Positions 55,334-56,374 of a stretch of 56,374 nucleotides of DNA are shown here, piece by piece. The notes beneath the pieces are model-generated. The model was not told the DNA's origin and ran no database searches. It saw nothing but the letters and a program-made list of their open reading frames with translations. How positions within the stretch are numbered: position 1 is the stretch's first letter; each line of letters starts with the position of its first letter. Source of the stretch: Nitrospirae bacterium 13_2_20CM_2_62_8 (GTDB lineage: Bacteria > Nitrospirota > Nitrospiria > Nitrospirales > Nitrospiraceae); NCBI GenBank assembly GCA_001914955.1, contig MNDM01000086.1:1-56374 (forward strand), in the 5' to 3' direction. A program made the position numbers and the translations under genes.

Positions 55334-56011
55334 TCAGTCACCAAACAGCGATTCAAAGAATCCCTTCTCCGCCTTCCGCGCCGCCATCGTGTCGCTCCCG
55401 AGCCCGTTCGGTTTCAGATAGAATTCGTCAATCAGGACTAAGACGCGTTTCACTCCCGCGCTAATGGAGCGTACCGACATGGTCGCCCCGCTGATATTGA
55501 TGATGTCCTTGTTGATGCGGATGGGGTCCAGCACCGTCTTGCCCTCGTACTGCGAATTGAACCGCTTTCGCCCCACTTCGCTTCCCCGCGCTTCGCGGAA
55601 GACCAGCAATTCCACGTCGGTGCAGTAGCCCATCGGATCCGCACCAACCACGTAGGTCATGTGTTTGTGCTTGCCGATCGTGTTGTGGACCATCGCGTAG
55701 CCGTCCACTTTGTCGGCGGTTTCTCCGATATAGACTTCGAAGGAATCTTCGGGGAATTTCCATCCAATCCGCTGCTCCACCATCTCCTTTTTCTCCTGAC
55801 TCAGCCGTAGCATCTCCTTCCGGATCCGCTGCGACTTCGGCAGCATGATCTTGACCGCCTCCTCCTCGGTCATAAACACCTCGGCGTGAGTCAACTCTTC
55901 TTCAGTGAGATAGCGCTTCAGCTCACTGTCCCATACCCTTTCCGCCCAGGCAGGGATGGCCAAGAAGCTGCAGGCAAGAACCGGCGCAACGAAGCGATGG
56001 AAGAAGCTCAT
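55334..56011 (-). CDS. Exported FMN-binding domain protein
   Basis: A 225-residue protein with a signal peptide (core VLACSFLAIP, cut near AWA-ER, residue 23). The C-terminal half resembles FMN-binding domains of the RnfG/NqrC kind; SGATMS at 174-179 matches the site where FMN is attached to Thr (here Thr177) by ApbE. The Asp that usually sits three residues before the Ser is Ile here, with an Asp two further upstream, so flavinylation is likely but not certain. The ATG at 56011 overlaps the stop of the upstream gene by four bases. It would act outside the cytoplasm as an electron carrier. Confidence 0.8.
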   Translation of the reverse strand: MSFFHRFVAPVLACSFLAIPAWAERVWDSELKRYLTEEELTHAEVFMTEEEAVKIMLPKSQRIRKEMLRLSQEKKEMVEQRIGWKFPEDSFEVYIGETADKVDGYAMVHNTIGKHKHMTYVVGADPMGYCTDVELLVFREARGSEVGRKRFNSQYEGKTVLDPIRINKDIINISGATMSVRSISAGVKRVLVLIDEFYLKPNGLGSDTMAARKAEKGFFESLFGD

Positions 56012-56374
56012 GTCGGAGAGCATCCCCGTTCTTTCAGCTTGGCATTCAGTTTGTTCATCACGGCGGCCATGGCCTCTTCCGATGGCTCGACCGGCCACCA
56101 CTTTGTAGCTTGTTGGGTCACCCCGCCACGCAGATGCCAGCGCTGTCTGTTTTCAACCAGGCTGACTTTCGTCACGTCATCTGCCCGCTTGACGACGAAG
56201 GACATTCTGGCTCGCTCTTTACTGTCAAAGAGCTCACGATCGAATGCGCCGAACCCGCGTCTGCCAACCTCCATTTCAGTCCAGTCCGTTTCGATCAGAC
56301 CAACTTCCTTATCCTTCCGAGTCAAAGGCCGGTCTTTCAGTGTCTCCAGCGCTGCGTCCCAAACGGTGTCGTAG
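56008..56374 (-). CDS. BamC-like protein, 5' end beyond the window
   Basis: A partial gene: 121 residues are seen and the frame stays open to the window edge, starting YDTVWDAALETLKDR. The pattern VWDAALETLKD...VGLIETDW and the following beta-rich, charged segment resemble BamC-type or similar outer-membrane lipoproteins. The N-terminus with any lipobox is missing. It is coupled by an ATGA overlap to the FMN-binding gene, so it is the first visible member of that group. Confidence 0.65.
   Translation of the reverse strand, partial: YDTVWDAALETLKDRPLTRKDKEVGLIETDWTEMEVGRRGFGAFDRELFDSKERARMSFVVKRADDVTKVSLVENRQRWHLRGGVTQQATKWWPVEPSEEAMAAVMNKLNAKLKERGCSPT

Overview
This GC-rich window looks like core chromosome from an autotrophic bacterium of the Nitrospira type (phylum Nitrospirota). 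That placement is inferred from a five-gene 2-oxoacid:ferredoxin oxidoreductase operon of the kind used in the reductive TCA cycle, compact biosynthetic operons and a Gram-negative cell envelope. I see no phage, insertion sequence or CRISPR array. About 59 protein genes, one tRNA gene and the RNase P RNA gene can be supported.

Layout. 1-7.6 kb (minus strand): two small genes of unknown function, the oxidoreductase operon (order epsilon, alpha, beta, gamma, delta in the direction of transcription) behind a strong promoter at 5329-5358, a periplasmic TPR protein, a YciI-like protein and a DUF2203 protein. 7.7-20.5 kb (plus): rho with a long leader, rpmE, prfA, prmC, murA, then a nearly continuous histidine cluster (hisG, hisD, hisB, hisH, a lipoprotein gene, hisA, hisF, hisIE), followed by HIT and TPR genes. 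20.5-26.9 kb: dnaG-rpoD, a CAT-anticodon tRNA, a zinc-ribbon coiled-coil protein, RNase HIII on the minus strand, rnpB, and a glutaredoxin-like gene that overlaps the 3' end of rnpB in antisense. 27-42.3 kb: branched-chain amino acid genes ilvB, ilvN, ilvC with psd and pssA, then a T-box riboswitch and leuA, leuC, a cupin, leuD, leuB, asd, and DUF2905, SpoIID-like and queA genes. 42.4-49.3 kb: a SurA/PpiD-like chaperone (minus) divergent from an RDD protein and the shape operon mreB-mreC-mreD-mrdA-rodA. 49.5-54.6 kb: rng, dprA, topA. 54.8 kb to the end (minus): a three-gene group with a four-helix membrane protein, an exported FMN-binding protein and a BamC-like protein cut by the window edge.

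Most unusual points. (1) leuB continues in frame into at least six NHL repeats, so a leucine-pathway dehydrogenase carries what looks like a whole beta-propeller. (2) hisF contains a 21-bp tandem repeat that has multiplied the sequence starting at the catalytic Asp130. (3) leuA is preceded by a T-box with a clear antiterminator and terminator. (4) The rnpB 3' end is antisense to the end of a protein gene. (5) A family of degenerate inverted repeats built from AGCGAATAGC-like units sits in several gaps. (6) The flavoprotein/membrane/lipoprotein-like trio may be a small extracytoplasmic redox system.

All functional names come from recognising motifs and family features by eye; no database search was run. 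Start codons were chosen from ribosome binding sites and overlaps and are noted where uncertain.
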